A stretch of DNA of 64,000 bases, from positions 62,001 through 126,000 of the forward strand of contig JAPYTQ010000007.1 of the NCBI GenBank assembly GCA_029941905.1, given 5' to 3'. Positions 24,277-33,315 of this stretch are shown here, piece after piece. The notes under the pieces are model-generated. The model ran no database searches. It worked only from the letters and a program-made list of their open reading frames with translations, and had not been told where the DNA came from. Every line of letters begins with the position of its first letter. Positions within the stretch are counted from its first letter, which is position 1. Both the position numbers and the translations under genes were made by a program. The DNA comes from JAHRVQ01 sp029941905. GTDB lineage: Bacteria > Pseudomonadota > Gammaproteobacteria > Pseudomonadales > Azotimanducaceae.

Positions 24277-26103
24277 TTAAAACTGCTCCTGGGCTTCGAT
24301 CTGGATCATCGCCTTCGCAATACGGTAGGTCCCACCCGGCAGATAGTGAACTTCAACAAACATACCGACCCTCAGCAATTCAAGCGCACCAAAGTCCACA
24401 CCCAGCATCCTGACACGCAGAGGATCTGCAATAGTTGCAGGACCGTAAAAATACTTTATACCGCCAACTACAATGGTGCGCTCAATCCCGTCGATTTCTT
24501 GAATCCTGCCGTTCGCAGCTCTCTGCGACACATTGTTATCTATCGAGTTTACGATCGTAAAATAGTCTACTGCTTTGACAACAACTTCATAGCTATTGTT
24601 GTTGTTATCGTCCTGTGGAGTCTCAAAGTTCGGAGCCGTTGTGAATACGAGCACACCGCTATTGGTGTTAATCTGGAAGAAGGATGCGTCGTTACCGCCG
24701 GTAATCGAGAATTTGATACCAGCAGGGTCGCTGATTTCCACATCGATAACATCCGTTGTGTTCTCATCTATCTTAGGCTTGTTGTTGCTGGTGATTTCAA
24801 ACTCATTGACATCCGTGACGGTTATCTGGAATCGCTCGACAGTATTTTCACCACCGGTGCTGGTTGCCCTGATATCAATAAGCCGGATCGCGCCGCCTTT
24901 TTCAAAGTCGAGCGGGTTGGCGACGGTGACGACACCGGTCGACGAATCAATTTTGAAGTTGCCCTTGTCATTTTTAGTCAAATCGTAAGAAACCGTCTGA
25001 CCCGGATCAATATCCTTTGAAAAGCCGGTGAGTTGTACAGGGCTACCAATCGCGACGTCTTCAGCAACGATATTGGCATCCGGATCAGTATCGAGGATCG
25101 CAGCTATTTCAATGACGTTGAGCACTTCAACCGTGATCATCTGTTGAGCAATCTGAGGGCCATTGTCGACTTCTACCGTAACCTGGTATTTATTATCTTG
25201 TTGTTGGTCGACGGGATTTTCATAATCGGGCTTGTCAACAAACGACAGCGCACCGGAGATGAGGAGTATTTTAAACTTCGCAGCATCCTCACCACCGATA
25301 ATGGTGTAGCTCAAATCACCCCCGCCGAGTGGATCGTCAGCCGTGATCGTAACCGAAGCAAAGTCATTTTCGTTTGTATATGGTCTGTCGCTGCTGGTTA
25401 TCCAGAGATTAGCATTGTCAAAAACATAGATGGTGAATGTCCGTTGGCCTTCGCCGCCCAGACTACTGGTCGCCTTAACCGTGATGTTTTCTTCCCCGAC
25501 CACGATAGGCCCATCCACGGATACCACACCTGACAGGTTGTGGATGCTGAACTTTCCACCTGCATTATCAGATAATTCGTAAAAAACAGTCGCCAGGTCA
25601 TCAAACCCCCAGCCGACGGCAGTAATTCCAACAGTGGCTCCGATACCATCGTTTACTTCAACCTCGTTATTGTCCGGATGAAAATCAATGACAAACGGTA
25701 CAGGCTTAACGGTTATGGTAAATTCCTGCGAAACGTCCGGGCTAGCATCGGAGCTGTTTGCCCCGACTGTGATGACATAATCTCCCTCAAGTAGAGTGGC
25801 GGCGACGCGCACCTGGCCCGTATTTGCATGAATGGAGAACGCCCCCTCGACACTGTCCGCGAGATAGTAGCTAACCGATGCGTTAAAATCTTTATCCTCG
25901 GCGTATGCGGTGAGAGCAACCAGATCACCCAAAGATGCATCCTCCGACACTTCGTTCGTGGCTGTATCTGTATCGATTATTTCACTGATGTTAAATTCGT
26001 TCTCGCTGACTGCTGCAGCACTGGATGAAGCCCAAAAAGATGATATGAAACATATCAAAATAGAGAGCGCCTTCACTCTGCCTGAGTTACAAGGGTTGGC
26101 CAT
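24277..26103 (-). CDS. Secreted cadherin-repeat protein
   Basis: 608 residues from ATG 26103 (GGAG 7 bases upstream; ATG 26109 sits too close to it). A signal peptide ends near SSSAAA. About five cadherin-like repeats follow, each with the family's FxIxxxTGxVxV and D-x-D-x-A or TDVNEF-type calcium-binding linkers (FSIHANTGQVRV, FSIHNLSGVVSV, FKIDSSTGVVTV, FQINTNSGVLVF). The C-terminal 90 residues form a separate small domain (IQEIDGIERTIVVGGIKYFYGP, LLRVGMFVEVHYLPGG) resembling an OB-like DUF5666 module. Likely extracellular or outer-membrane-associated adhesion or matrix protein. Transcribed away from the crotonase gene with a 200-base gap holding only short imperfect repeats. Confidence 0.85.
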   Translation of the reverse strand: MANPCNSGRVKALSILICFISSFWASSSAAAVSENEFNISEIIDTDTATNEVSEDASLGDLVALTAYAEDKDFNASVSYYLADSVEGAFSIHANTGQVRVAATLLEGDYVITVGANSSDASPDVSQEFTITVKPVPFVIDFHPDNNEVEVNDGIGATVGITAVGWGFDDLATVFYELSDNAGGKFSIHNLSGVVSVDGPIVVGEENITVKATSSLGGEGQRTFTIYVFDNANLWITSSDRPYTNENDFASVTITADDPLGGGDLSYTIIGGEDAAKFKILLISGALSFVDKPDYENPVDQQQDNKYQVTVEVDNGPQIAQQMITVEVLNVIEIAAILDTDPDANIVAEDVAIGSPVQLTGFSKDIDPGQTVSYDLTKNDKGNFKIDSSTGVVTVANPLDFEKGGAIRLIDIRATSTGGENTVERFQITVTDVNEFEITSNNKPKIDENTTDVIDVEISDPAGIKFSITGGNDASFFQINTNSGVLVFTTAPNFETPQDDNNNNSYEVVVKAVDYFTIVNSIDNNVSQRAANGRIQEIDGIERTIVVGGIKYFYGPATIADPLRVRMLGVDFGALELLRVGMFVEVHYLPGGTYRIAKAMIQIEAQEQF

Positions 26104-26865
26104 TTTCATACTCCAAAAAAGTCCTCTGCCAGAAACGCTTCCATATCGTTTAGCTGACGGTCTGTTCGTAACGTCTTGGATATACTTGGAACAAACATGA
26201 CCACAGCGGGGGTTCGGATAAGCGGTGTAAGGCAGGCGACGGTATTATGTGCCTCAATCACGCGGTCGTATGTTTTCAGCCAAGTGTAAGTTTTCTCTTA
26301 CAAATAAAGGGTTTATGTAAGAGCGAGGCCGTGGATTAACGGCCTAAATTCCCTTCTTGACGGTAGCTGGAACAAGGACTTTGACCAATGATTCCCGCAT
26401 TTCTATCACGTTGCCAATGATTGATTAACCATCACATGCTGAAGATAGTTGAGAATCGGGGAAATTTTGCGGTAACTTTCGAAGGGTTCGAAGGGTTCGA
26501 AGGACAGTTACTCTGACCCCCGACATTGTTACCAACCGGCTCCCGCTTATGATTCGCCTGACGCGGTGACGCGTACAGTTTGACTGCTCCGCTTGCGGCA
26601 CGATAGCTGTGAAACAGATCAGGATCGGCGGCAACGCGATAGAAACCATTCGACTTACTACCCACACGGATAAAGGTAGTTGGGGTTACGTGGTATCAGG
26701 CCGGTCGACATGATCACCTCGGCAACCTGCTCCGAATAAGATACTCAATCAACATCCAGGCCAATTCGATTCTATTTAACCAGTTTGAGCCACCTGGTTG
26801 ATAGATAGATCCCGCTGGCACAGGCAGATGGGCATTTAATTTCTAACGAAGGTCGCGACGAGTGA
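26104..26865. other. 762-base region without a confident gene
   Basis: No intact gene is visible. On the minus strand, 26515-26675 encodes a frame reading VGSKSNGFYRVAADPD and then LFHSYRAASGAVKLYASPRQ, which looks protein-like but lacks a start and a family I can name; it may be a gene scrap. It ends in GGGTCAGAGTAAC, shared with the palindrome at 56745, and a nine-base tandem repeat at 26478-26503. The part nearest 26104 presumably holds the promoter of the cadherin gene. Confidence 0.5.
26478..26503. repeat. Nine-base tandem repeat (TTCGAAGGG), nearly three copies
   Basis: TTCGAAGGG is repeated 2.9 times without interruption. On the minus strand it encodes the SNP repeat of a doubtful frame. 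It is probably non-coding. Confidence 0.9.
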
Positions 26866-28092
26866 CTACAAACCAATCAGTTCTCCAACACCACCGTAAA
26901 AAGCAGCACGGACATCTTCGGAAACACCACTCATTTGTCTCTCGCACAGGGCCACAGCGTCAGCCGTGCCTTCCACATGTGGGTAGTCACTTGAGAAACA
27001 CAACATGTCTGGCGCCAGTTCCAGTACCGGCGTGAGCGGCTGAGACACCACGAGTGGCGTGACTCGAACCTGACGTCGCAGATATTCCGAAGGCGCCAGT
27101 GGCAGCTTGTAGGCTGTGCCCGCAAAGTCCGGGCGAAATTCTCCATCATTCAAGATGGTATTAGCGGCATGTCCTACACCATGGTCCAGGATGCCAAGCA
27201 GGTGAGGTAACCATGAGATACCCACTTCTTCCACAACCACGGTCAGCCCGGGGTGACGATCGAGAACACCGTCGAACACCATCGCAGCAAGCAGTAGTTG
27301 TGGCGCAATTTGTGGATTCACAATCATATTCAGCATGCTATAGGTCGTCAGATCATCAGCGCCATTATTCGCCCATCCAACGTTGATGGATTCACGGCCA
27401 AAACCAACATGTGCGAATGCCGCCATGCCAAGATCTTCTGCTGCGGACCAGAGTGAATCAAAATCCGGATGTGTTAAAGACCTGGCCATGTCTGGCTGAC
27501 CCCCGCCACGTCGACCACCGACGGGCGTTTCGGGTATGGCAAACGCGCGACTGCCCTGCCCCCGCATGCGTGTCATCTCCTCAATAGACCAGGGGATGTC
27601 TGACATATCGATCTGGGTGACTGGAATAAGCCGGTCGGTATGACCCGCGACCTGGTTGGCGGCCCAGCGATTCCAGCATTGCCGGATCTTTGGCAACAGA
27701 TCATAGCGCCTTGCCCGCCCTGCCTGTACAAACGCACCCACCAGGAAAGTAGGATTCAGAAACTGTATATCGATACCACGTTCATCACAGAACGTCAGTC
27801 GCGCTTCGGCAGCGCAATAGGGATCGGCACCCGAATCCGCCTGGTATTCCGGTTGACGCGTATCGGTGATCTCGAGATGTTGCGTGAACCCAGGCAGAAT
27901 AGTGTCATAGCCACCTGTTGGCTGCTGCGAGTCGGGCAGAGCCGATAGCCTTGGATTAGAGATACCAAAAACCGAATTGGCTATCTCCATAAACCGAGCC
28001 GCTGGTCCCAACTCGTCTGCGAGTTCGCTATCTGTCTGTTGAACCCAGTCCAGCGGCTCATGCAAATGTGCATCTACATCAATTATTCGCAT
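26866..28092 (-). CDS. Amidohydrolase-2 family hydrolase (third, more distant copy)
   Basis: 408 residues from ATG 28092, chosen because AGGAGG lies 5 bases upstream; GTG 28095 would be too close. Features: IDVDAHLHEPLDW (metal-binding D-x-H), FAHVGFGRESINVGWANNG with the central histidine, VVEEVGISWLPHLL, and CFSSDYPHVEG with the catalytic aspartate. It is clearly in the superfamily of decarboxylase/hydrolase enzymes such as ACMSD-like proteins, but not close to the pair at 18-22 kb. It follows the CaiB CoA-transferase gene by 48 bases on the same strand, so the two are probably an operon. Confidence 0.88.
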   Translation of the reverse strand: MRIIDVDAHLHEPLDWVQQTDSELADELGPAARFMEIANSVFGISNPRLSALPDSQQPTGGYDTILPGFTQHLEITDTRQPEYQADSGADPYCAAEARLTFCDERGIDIQFLNPTFLVGAFVQAGRARRYDLLPKIRQCWNRWAANQVAGHTDRLIPVTQIDMSDIPWSIEEMTRMRGQGSRAFAIPETPVGGRRGGGQPDMARSLTHPDFDSLWSAAEDLGMAAFAHVGFGRESINVGWANNGADDLTTYSMLNMIVNPQIAPQLLLAAMVFDGVLDRHPGLTVVVEEVGISWLPHLLGILDHGVGHAANTILNDGEFRPDFAGTAYKLPLAPSEYLRRQVRVTPLVVSQPLTPVLELAPDMLCFSSDYPHVEGTADAVALCERQMSGVSEDVRAAFYGGVGELIGL

Positions 28093-28140
28093 CACTTCCT
28101 CCTGTTGTCCGAATCATGCGCGTAATTTCGCGAGCAGCCT

Positions 28141-29367
28141 TTACTTGATAATACCGGACTCTTCCAGCCTTTTCCGGCTGTCGGCATCAAGGCCAAGTTC
28201 TTCCAGAATCTGGTCAGTATGCTGGCCGAGACCCGGAGCTGCGGTACGCACCCGGGTTGGGGTGCGTGAGAACTTGGCAGCCGGGCCGGTGATCGGTGCA
28301 GTCTCGCCGCTTTCGAATTCCGTGGGTTGGAGCATGTCGCGTTCAAGGATGTGAGGGTCTTCGGCAGCTTCAACAAACGTTTGAACGGGCGCGATCGGCA
28401 GTCCGTGCGCGAGTAGGATCTCCATCGCCTGGGCGCGCGTACGTTCGGCAAGCCAGTCGCCGAGCATCATGTTGCAGACATCGCGGTTTTCTACACGCGC
28501 GTCGCGTGTTGCAAAAGCAGGATTGTCGGCCAGGTCGGGCTGCCCGAGAATCTCCGCGAGTGCACCCCAATGCGCATCAAGCAGGATGCCTACATACACC
28601 GGTCCGTCCTGACAGCTAAATACGTTAGCAGGCACTGCAAAACCAAACTCGTTACCCATGCGACCGGGCGCCACACCCATGGCTCCGAGTGTGAGCATGC
28701 CATTACTCTGGAACAGCATGGAATCCAGCAGCGCAACGTCCACATGCTGGCCCTCACCTGTCTGATCGCGATGACGTAACGCCGCCATGGCACCGATTGC
28801 ACCGTGCAGCCCACCAAGGTCGTCAGCGAGGAAGGTACCGGCCTTGGTTGGCGGTCCTTCCGGTGAGCCGTTTACTGACAGGAATCCCGAGGCGGCCTGC
28901 GCCAGGGGGTCATAAGCTGCGCCCTCGTGCCGGGGTCCAAATTGCCCCCAGCCAGTAATGGAAACGTATACGATATCAGGTTTGACGGCACGTATTCCCT
29001 CGTAACCGAGCCCGTATCGCTGCATCGTGCCGACCTTGAAGTTCTCCACCATGATGTCACTCTTGCGTGCCAGCTCGAGGCAAACATCACGACCCTCTGG
29101 CTGCCGGATGTCGAGCGTCAGCGCACGTTTGTTGCGATTGACAGTGGCGTGAATAAAGCTGACATCAGTGCCTGGCAGCAACGGCGAGATCGCGCGCCCA
29201 ACGTCACCTGATGGAATCTCGACCTTAATCACATCTGCGCCCAGATCCGCTAATACAGTGCCACACATTGGACCTGCCCAGGTTGTCGTCACTTCCAGTA
29301 CACGTACCCCCGCCAGCGGTCCTGTCAGGTCGGTACGTGCGTCGCTATAGAACTCGTCTTTCTGCAT
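28141..29367 (-). CDS. CaiB/BaiF family III CoA-transferase
   Basis: 408 residues. Typical family III blocks are PLAGVRVLEVTTTWAGPMCGTVLADLGADVIKVE, VNRNKRALTLDIRQPEGR, VENFKVGTMQRYGLGYE, YVSITGWGQFGP and GAAYDPLAQAASGFLSVNG; the aspartate in AYDPLAQ is at the position of the catalytic Asp of formyl-CoA transferase. Such enzymes activate a carboxylic acid by exchanging CoA from a donor thioester. GGGAGC precedes the ATG. Downstream lies the amidohydrolase gene, so this two-gene unit may activate and process a degradation intermediate. Upstream is a degenerate GNAT gene. Confidence 0.93.
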   Translation of the reverse strand: MQKDEFYSDARTDLTGPLAGVRVLEVTTTWAGPMCGTVLADLGADVIKVEIPSGDVGRAISPLLPGTDVSFIHATVNRNKRALTLDIRQPEGRDVCLELARKSDIMVENFKVGTMQRYGLGYEGIRAVKPDIVYVSITGWGQFGPRHEGAAYDPLAQAASGFLSVNGSPEGPPTKAGTFLADDLGGLHGAIGAMAALRHRDQTGEGQHVDVALLDSMLFQSNGMLTLGAMGVAPGRMGNEFGFAVPANVFSCQDGPVYVGILLDAHWGALAEILGQPDLADNPAFATRDARVENRDVCNMMLGDWLAERTRAQAMEILLAHGLPIAPVQTFVEAAEDPHILERDMLQPTEFESGETAPITGPAAKFSRTPTRVRTAAPGLGQHTDQILEELGLDADSRKRLEESGIIK

Positions 29368-29521
29368 TGTGTGCTCCCGTTAGCCTCTGATGAGTCTACC
29401 GCAGTTGTAACTATGGGTATTACCTTTTATGCAAAAAAACCACCGGTTTTTGCCAGGGTAATTTTGAATGAGTCACGCTCCTGCAAACGAACCAGATAGT
29501 TATCCAATGTGGACTGCATAT

Positions 29522-29748
29522 CTACACCAACTTTTGCACAAGGACTAGTGCCGCATCCTCAGGTCCCCATAGCGTCAGCGACTCAAACAAAGGTTCAAAG
29601 CCTTTTGCAAAGTAAGAATACGCCCGAGGATTTCTATGTAAGCACGATTGGCTTCTTCTATGCCAAACCACTCTGGTAATCCCTTCAATATTTCGGCGCA
29701 TACGGTTCTGTCTTCATCTTCGAACTCTACTATCTGAACGTCTGTCAT
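29522..29748 (-). pseudogene. Internally deleted GNAT acetyltransferase gene
   Basis: From ATG 29748 the minus strand reads TDVQIVEFEDEDR and LPEWFGIEEANRAYIE, the usual N-terminus of one GNAT group. A frame break follows, and the other frame then reads YFAKGFEPLFESLTLWGPED and ALVLVQKLV with a stop at 29522, which is the C-terminus of the same group. The acetyl-CoA motif between them (about 70 residues) is missing. The 29368-29522 and 29749-29822 flanks hold no other gene. Confidence 0.78.
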
Positions 29749-29822
29749 CGGTATTTGTTTTAAGTGACCCTGATTAGCGGCATTGATTATACTGCCCAGG
29801 TAGGAAATAGAGAGGTAAAACC

Positions 29823-30305
29823 ATGCAAACTGTACTCGATGTGATCTTCCCTCATCAGGCTAACAATGACTATCGCGGCGGCAAGATTGCCTTCTATGGC
29901 TTCTGCCTGCTGATGATACCTCTGGTGTTCCGATCGACAGTCCACTTTTTAAAGCCTGACAGCGGCGTGAATTCGATTGCCAGCATTATGGTCTTCGAGG
30001 GTACACCTGACCCGAACAACATTATCTATATGTTCAGTGCCATCGGGGGTTTGCATCAAATGCTCTGGGTGTTCTTCTATGGGATCGTACTCTGGCGCTA
30101 TCGCAATCTGATTCCACTGATGTTTGCGCTAATGGTTGTCGAAGGATTTTTTGGGATGATAGTAAGTTCAATGCACCCACTGACACCGGAGTATTTTGAA
30201 TACACGCCACCCGGGAAACTCGGCGCTCTGCCGAAGCTCGTGCTCTGTGCAGCATTGTTGTTCCTTTCTGTCTTGCATTCGCAGCGTCGTGCACTGCCAG
30301 GGTAA
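29823..30305 (+). CDS. Small integral membrane protein, function unknown
   Basis: 160 residues with about four hydrophobic helices: GKIAFYGFCLLMIPLVF, a region around NIIYMFSAIGGLHQMLWVFFYGIVLW, LIPLMFALMVVEGFFGMIVSS and LPKLVLCAALLFLSVL. The loop PLTPEYFEYTPPGK is polar and conserved-looking. No catalytic motif is evident. A GAGAGG site precedes the ATG. It is a free-standing gene facing the GST-like gene convergently. I do not recognise the family. Confidence 0.78.
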   Translation: MQTVLDVIFPHQANNDYRGGKIAFYGFCLLMIPLVFRSTVHFLKPDSGVNSIASIMVFEGTPDPNNIIYMFSAIGGLHQMLWVFFYGIVLWRYRNLIPLMFALMVVEGFFGMIVSSMHPLTPEYFEYTPPGKLGALPKLVLCAALLFLSVLHSQRRALPG

Positions 30306-30332
30306 GTCATCACAATGACATTATTAAACTAC

Positions 30333-31046
30333 TTACTCCTGCCTGCCAAAGATACCCACTTCTTTTTGAATGCGCTCGGCATAGTCCGGGAGTGCGGGGA
30401 ACTCGTTTGCAATTTCCGTGAGCCAGGTTTCCGGTTTGTTGTCAAAGATACCCGACAACAGGCTTGCTACACTGAAATCGAAGACTGTCAGTCGACTGCC
30501 AACAATGTACTTCCCTTCTGCAACAACCTGATTTATTGCAGTCAGGTCTCGCCGCGCAAAGCCCTTCTGCTCTTCCAATGTGTGCCTGCCAAGTCCATGC
30601 AAGTCATAGGTCTTAATAACCTGTTTCCTGGCCATGCTGGTCACGATCGGGCGGACAAGAGCAGGTATAGACCCAAAAAAACCATTAACGATATTTGGCC
30701 ACCAGCTTTCATCCAACCAGCGGCTCGCGACCATCATCCAGTATAGATGATCCTCGCCTAATCTGACGAAAGCAGTTCCCTGACCCCGTTCAGAATCTGA
30801 GAGGCGGGCATAGAGTCCACCATTTGAAATCTGATCAAGGTATTCAAAGATAAGTTCAGAGTCAGGTATTTTCTGCCCATCAACTTCAACATACGGTATT
30901 TTACCCTTGGGCGTCTTGCGTGGATCTGCCTCCTCACGCAATTCGTAGTCCATATTCAGGTACTTGAGCGCCATCTCAACTTTCAGACTGAACGGACTCA
31001 CGTTTCTAAGACCAAATGCCTCGGGGAAGATGTAAAGTGTGATCAT
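30333..31046 (-). CDS. Glutathione S-transferase family protein
   Basis: 237 residues. The N-terminal thioredoxin-fold domain reads MITLYIFPEAFGLRNVSPFSLKVEMALKYL, includes the cis-proline segment GKIPYVEVDGQ and the DSELIFEYLDQ motif that binds the gamma-glutamyl part of glutathione. The C-terminal helical domain (residues 85-237) carries YIVGSRLTVFDFSVASLLSGI, the usual N-capping region. It resembles Faxc/Tom37-like GSTs. Likely role is conjugation or thiol-dependent handling of a lipophilic compound. The active-site residue is probably a serine rather than tyrosine. Confidence 0.85.
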   Translation of the reverse strand: MITLYIFPEAFGLRNVSPFSLKVEMALKYLNMDYELREEADPRKTPKGKIPYVEVDGQKIPDSELIFEYLDQISNGGLYARLSDSERGQGTAFVRLGEDHLYWMMVASRWLDESWWPNIVNGFFGSIPALVRPIVTSMARKQVIKTYDLHGLGRHTLEEQKGFARRDLTAINQVVAEGKYIVGSRLTVFDFSVASLLSGIFDNKPETWLTEIANEFPALPDYAERIQKEVGIFGRQE

Positions 31047-31122
31047 GGGTGTTGCGCTCCGGTTGCATCTTTTCGTCAGCTATATTATCAGAACTCCACT
31101 GGCAGCCTTATGTCAGTAGCGA

Positions 31123-32241
31123 TTACGTTTTCAAGCCAAACAGAATTCTTGGGACACGCCAGCGACGAACCAGAGCCTCGTAAATCAACAGTGATCCGAA
31201 GGCGGTGACACCTATCAACATCGCCACTTCAACCAGCACCGGCAGATCCATCGGAAAAACAAAAAATGCCGTGATTAACAAAATCGGTTGATGCAATACA
31301 TAAACCGGTAAAATCGCCACATTCAGATAAGAGAGCACCAGTGATGGCTTGTCAAAACAGCCTGCGGCAAAACCAGACAATGTTAAAATGGCGCACCAGC
31401 CATAGATTCCACTAAGTGTAGAATAGAGGATACCGTCCCAGAAGGCATCCATCTGTCCCGTCTTCCAGTAGGCATTGCAGCTGAGCTCAAGTACCAAAAA
31501 GGTCAGTGTCAGATAGCCAAAATGCCAACGATTCCGCTGTAGAGTATCCCAGAATAGTTGGTTCTTTGCACAGACCACACCTGAAGCAAACATACTGAAC
31601 CAACGTAGATGTGCGGCCCAGTCATCCACGAATGCGTGGGTGGTCGGATTTACCTCAGACACAAGTATATTCGTTCCACATAGCAAAACTGCTGGAATGA
31701 CAATGAGCGCCAGGGTGAATCCGGATGACTGATTTATCAACCGTACTTTTAGCCATGACCAGCAAAACGACAGAGCCAGGACATATGCCAGAAGGTAAAC
31801 CAAAAACCAGAGATGATCCCATGTGGGCAGTTGCTTACCCGGAAAAGATTCACCTGTCAGGTAGGATGTAAACCAGAATCTGAGGTACCCATTCGTTACA
31901 TATCCTTTGCGCAATAATTCTACATAGGTCTGGGGTGGGATGATTACCAACATCCCAAACAGGATCACAGGTAAAAGGCGTTTTAGCCTGTCCCGGGCGA
32001 ACATCGATGGGCCAAGTTTGTCCATGAGGAAACTACTGGCAACCCCCGAGACAAAAAACAGCAGCGCCAGCCGCCAGGGATTAAGTGCAATCATGGCGAA
32101 CTCAAGATCTTCAAAGATGCGTGGACTCTTGAGATTGTAGTGCCATGTCACATAGAGAATGCCTGTGTGATACACGATTAAGAGACCAAAGGCAGCAACA
32201 CGTAGCCAATCCAAAAAGTACTTACGCTGGCCGATAACCAT
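31123..32241 (-). CDS. Membrane acyltransferase family 3 (OafA/MdoC-like)
   Basis: 372 residues with about ten transmembrane helices. The N-terminal signature YFLDWLRVAAFGLLIVYHTGILY contains the histidine needed by acyltransferase-3 proteins, and RLALLFFVSGVASSFLMDKL and FARDRLKRLLPVILFGML follow as in MdoC/OpgC-type proteins that transfer acyl groups (for example succinyl) onto glucans or other exported sugars. The C-terminus ends in hydrophobic helices with YVLHQPILL. The gene is divergent from a LysR regulator at 32308 across a 66-base region with an inverted repeat. Confidence 0.87.
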   Translation of the reverse strand: MVIGQRKYFLDWLRVAAFGLLIVYHTGILYVTWHYNLKSPRIFEDLEFAMIALNPWRLALLFFVSGVASSFLMDKLGPSMFARDRLKRLLPVILFGMLVIIPPQTYVELLRKGYVTNGYLRFWFTSYLTGESFPGKQLPTWDHLWFLVYLLAYVLALSFCWSWLKVRLINQSSGFTLALIVIPAVLLCGTNILVSEVNPTTHAFVDDWAAHLRWFSMFASGVVCAKNQLFWDTLQRNRWHFGYLTLTFLVLELSCNAYWKTGQMDAFWDGILYSTLSGIYGWCAILTLSGFAAGCFDKPSLVLSYLNVAILPVYVLHQPILLITAFFVFPMDLPVLVEVAMLIGVTAFGSLLIYEALVRRWRVPRILFGLKT

Positions 32242-32272
32242 TCCCAGTTTGTTGATTTCGGGATTAGTCTAC

Positions 32273-32301
32273 ATATCAAATGATTTCTGTTATATTGATA
32301 T
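32273..32301. promoter_or_regulatory. Inverted repeat in the acyltransferase/LysR divergent promoter
   Basis: ATATCAA (32273-32279) and TTGATAT (32295-32301) form perfect arms separated by 15 bases; GATTAG at 32262 and CTAATC at 32302 extend it. This T-N11-A-rich dyad, just before a LysR start, is a good candidate LysR binding site. Confidence 0.58.
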
Positions 32302-32307
32302 CTAATC

Positions 32308-33210
32308 ATGAGTGAATTTAATATATCTAAACTCAGAAGACTTGATGGTTCTCTGCTACTGATACTCCATGAGTTGATCGACTGTCGAAATGCTAAACAG
32401 GTGGCAGATCGTTTGAGCCTGAGTCAATCAGCGATCAGCCATGCGTTAACCCGCTTGCGTGCGCTGTTTGATGATCCTTTGTTTATCCGAAAACCACATG
32501 GTCTTGAGCCCACCACAAGAGCGCTTGCCATGCAGTCACAGTTGAAAGAGTTTCTTTCAAACGCAGAAAAACTACTGAACGTCCAAACTGACTTTATACC
32601 TGCGAGCAGCCGTAGATTATTTTCAGTTGCGGCACCGGAATATTTCACGTCACTCGTTGCCTCAGCGCTGGTTAATCACTGGAAAAAAGTAGCTCCTTCC
32701 ATGTCTGTTTACTACTCACAAATGCCATCAACTGAGTCAATTGAAGATATTCGACGGGGACGACTCGATCTCGCCATCGGGCGACCGGAGGAATCTTTGC
32801 CATCGGGGCTGGTGCAGGAGGTGTTATACAAGGATGTGTATTGCGTTGTCGCCAGGAAAAAACATCCCCGGATTCAGCGCAAGATGTCGAACCAACAATA
32901 TCAAAATGAATCCCATGTACTGGCAAGTGCGAGAAGCGAAGTCACCACATCAGAGAGCAACATTTACCCGAGAATGCCTTCCGGTATCGTTGTTCAAAAC
33001 TGGATGACCGCAATGTCAATCGTGGCAGAATCAGACTGTCTTGCCACTTGTCACCGTAAAATGGCCGAGCGATTTTCCGGCGCCCTAGGTCTCCAGGTCC
33101 TCGATCCGCCTTTTGAGCCAGATGTCTTTACGGTCTCCGTTGTGAGAAGACAAAGTCCCGATGATGGTGTCAGATGGTTGTTAGGGCAGATCGCGGACGT
33201 CGTTTCGTAA
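32308..33210 (+). CDS. LysR-family transcriptional regulator
   Basis: 300 residues. The N-terminal winged HTH reads LRRLDGSLLLILHELIDCRNAKQVADRLSLSQSAISHALTRLRALFDDPLFIRKPHGLEPT, a textbook LysR pattern. The effector-binding domain follows with two alpha/beta lobes, including DIRRGRLDLAIGRPEESLPSGL and a hinge near residue 165. It is divergent from the membrane acyltransferase gene and probably controls it in response to an unknown small ligand. The 33211-33315 gap contains a strong hairpin terminator. Confidence 0.92.
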   Translation: MSEFNISKLRRLDGSLLLILHELIDCRNAKQVADRLSLSQSAISHALTRLRALFDDPLFIRKPHGLEPTTRALAMQSQLKEFLSNAEKLLNVQTDFIPASSRRLFSVAAPEYFTSLVASALVNHWKKVAPSMSVYYSQMPSTESIEDIRRGRLDLAIGRPEESLPSGLVQEVLYKDVYCVVARKKHPRIQRKMSNQQYQNESHVLASARSEVTTSESNIYPRMPSGIVVQNWMTAMSIVAESDCLATCHRKMAERFSGALGLQVLDPPFEPDVFTVSVVRRQSPDDGVRWLLGQIADVVS

Positions 33211-33269
33211 TGCCGCAAACGAAAGCAGGCAGCAATGGATCCAGCACCGATACTGACACGCCCATCAAA

Positions 33270-33291
33270 AAGGCGCGATTGCTCGCGCCTT
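33270..33291 (-). terminator. Intrinsic terminator between convergent genes
   Basis: AAGGCGCGA-GCAA-TCGCGCCTT on the minus strand is followed by TTTG, a classic GC-rich stem with a U-run ending the serine hydrolase transcript. The mirrored form with A/T-rich flanks (AATAAA) may also stop the LysR transcript from the other side. Confidence 0.85.
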
Positions 33292-33315
33292 AATAAACGG
33301 AAAAAAACTCGGAAT

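Noticed and set aside
24346..25020. 224-residue plus-strand frame
   Set aside because: Antisense to the cadherin-repeat gene, where low-stop codon usage opens long frames.
26425..26667. 80- and 77-residue minus-strand frames
   Set aside because: One contains a plausible protein-like stretch but no start, ribosome-binding site or recognisable family; kept only as a note on the intergenic region.
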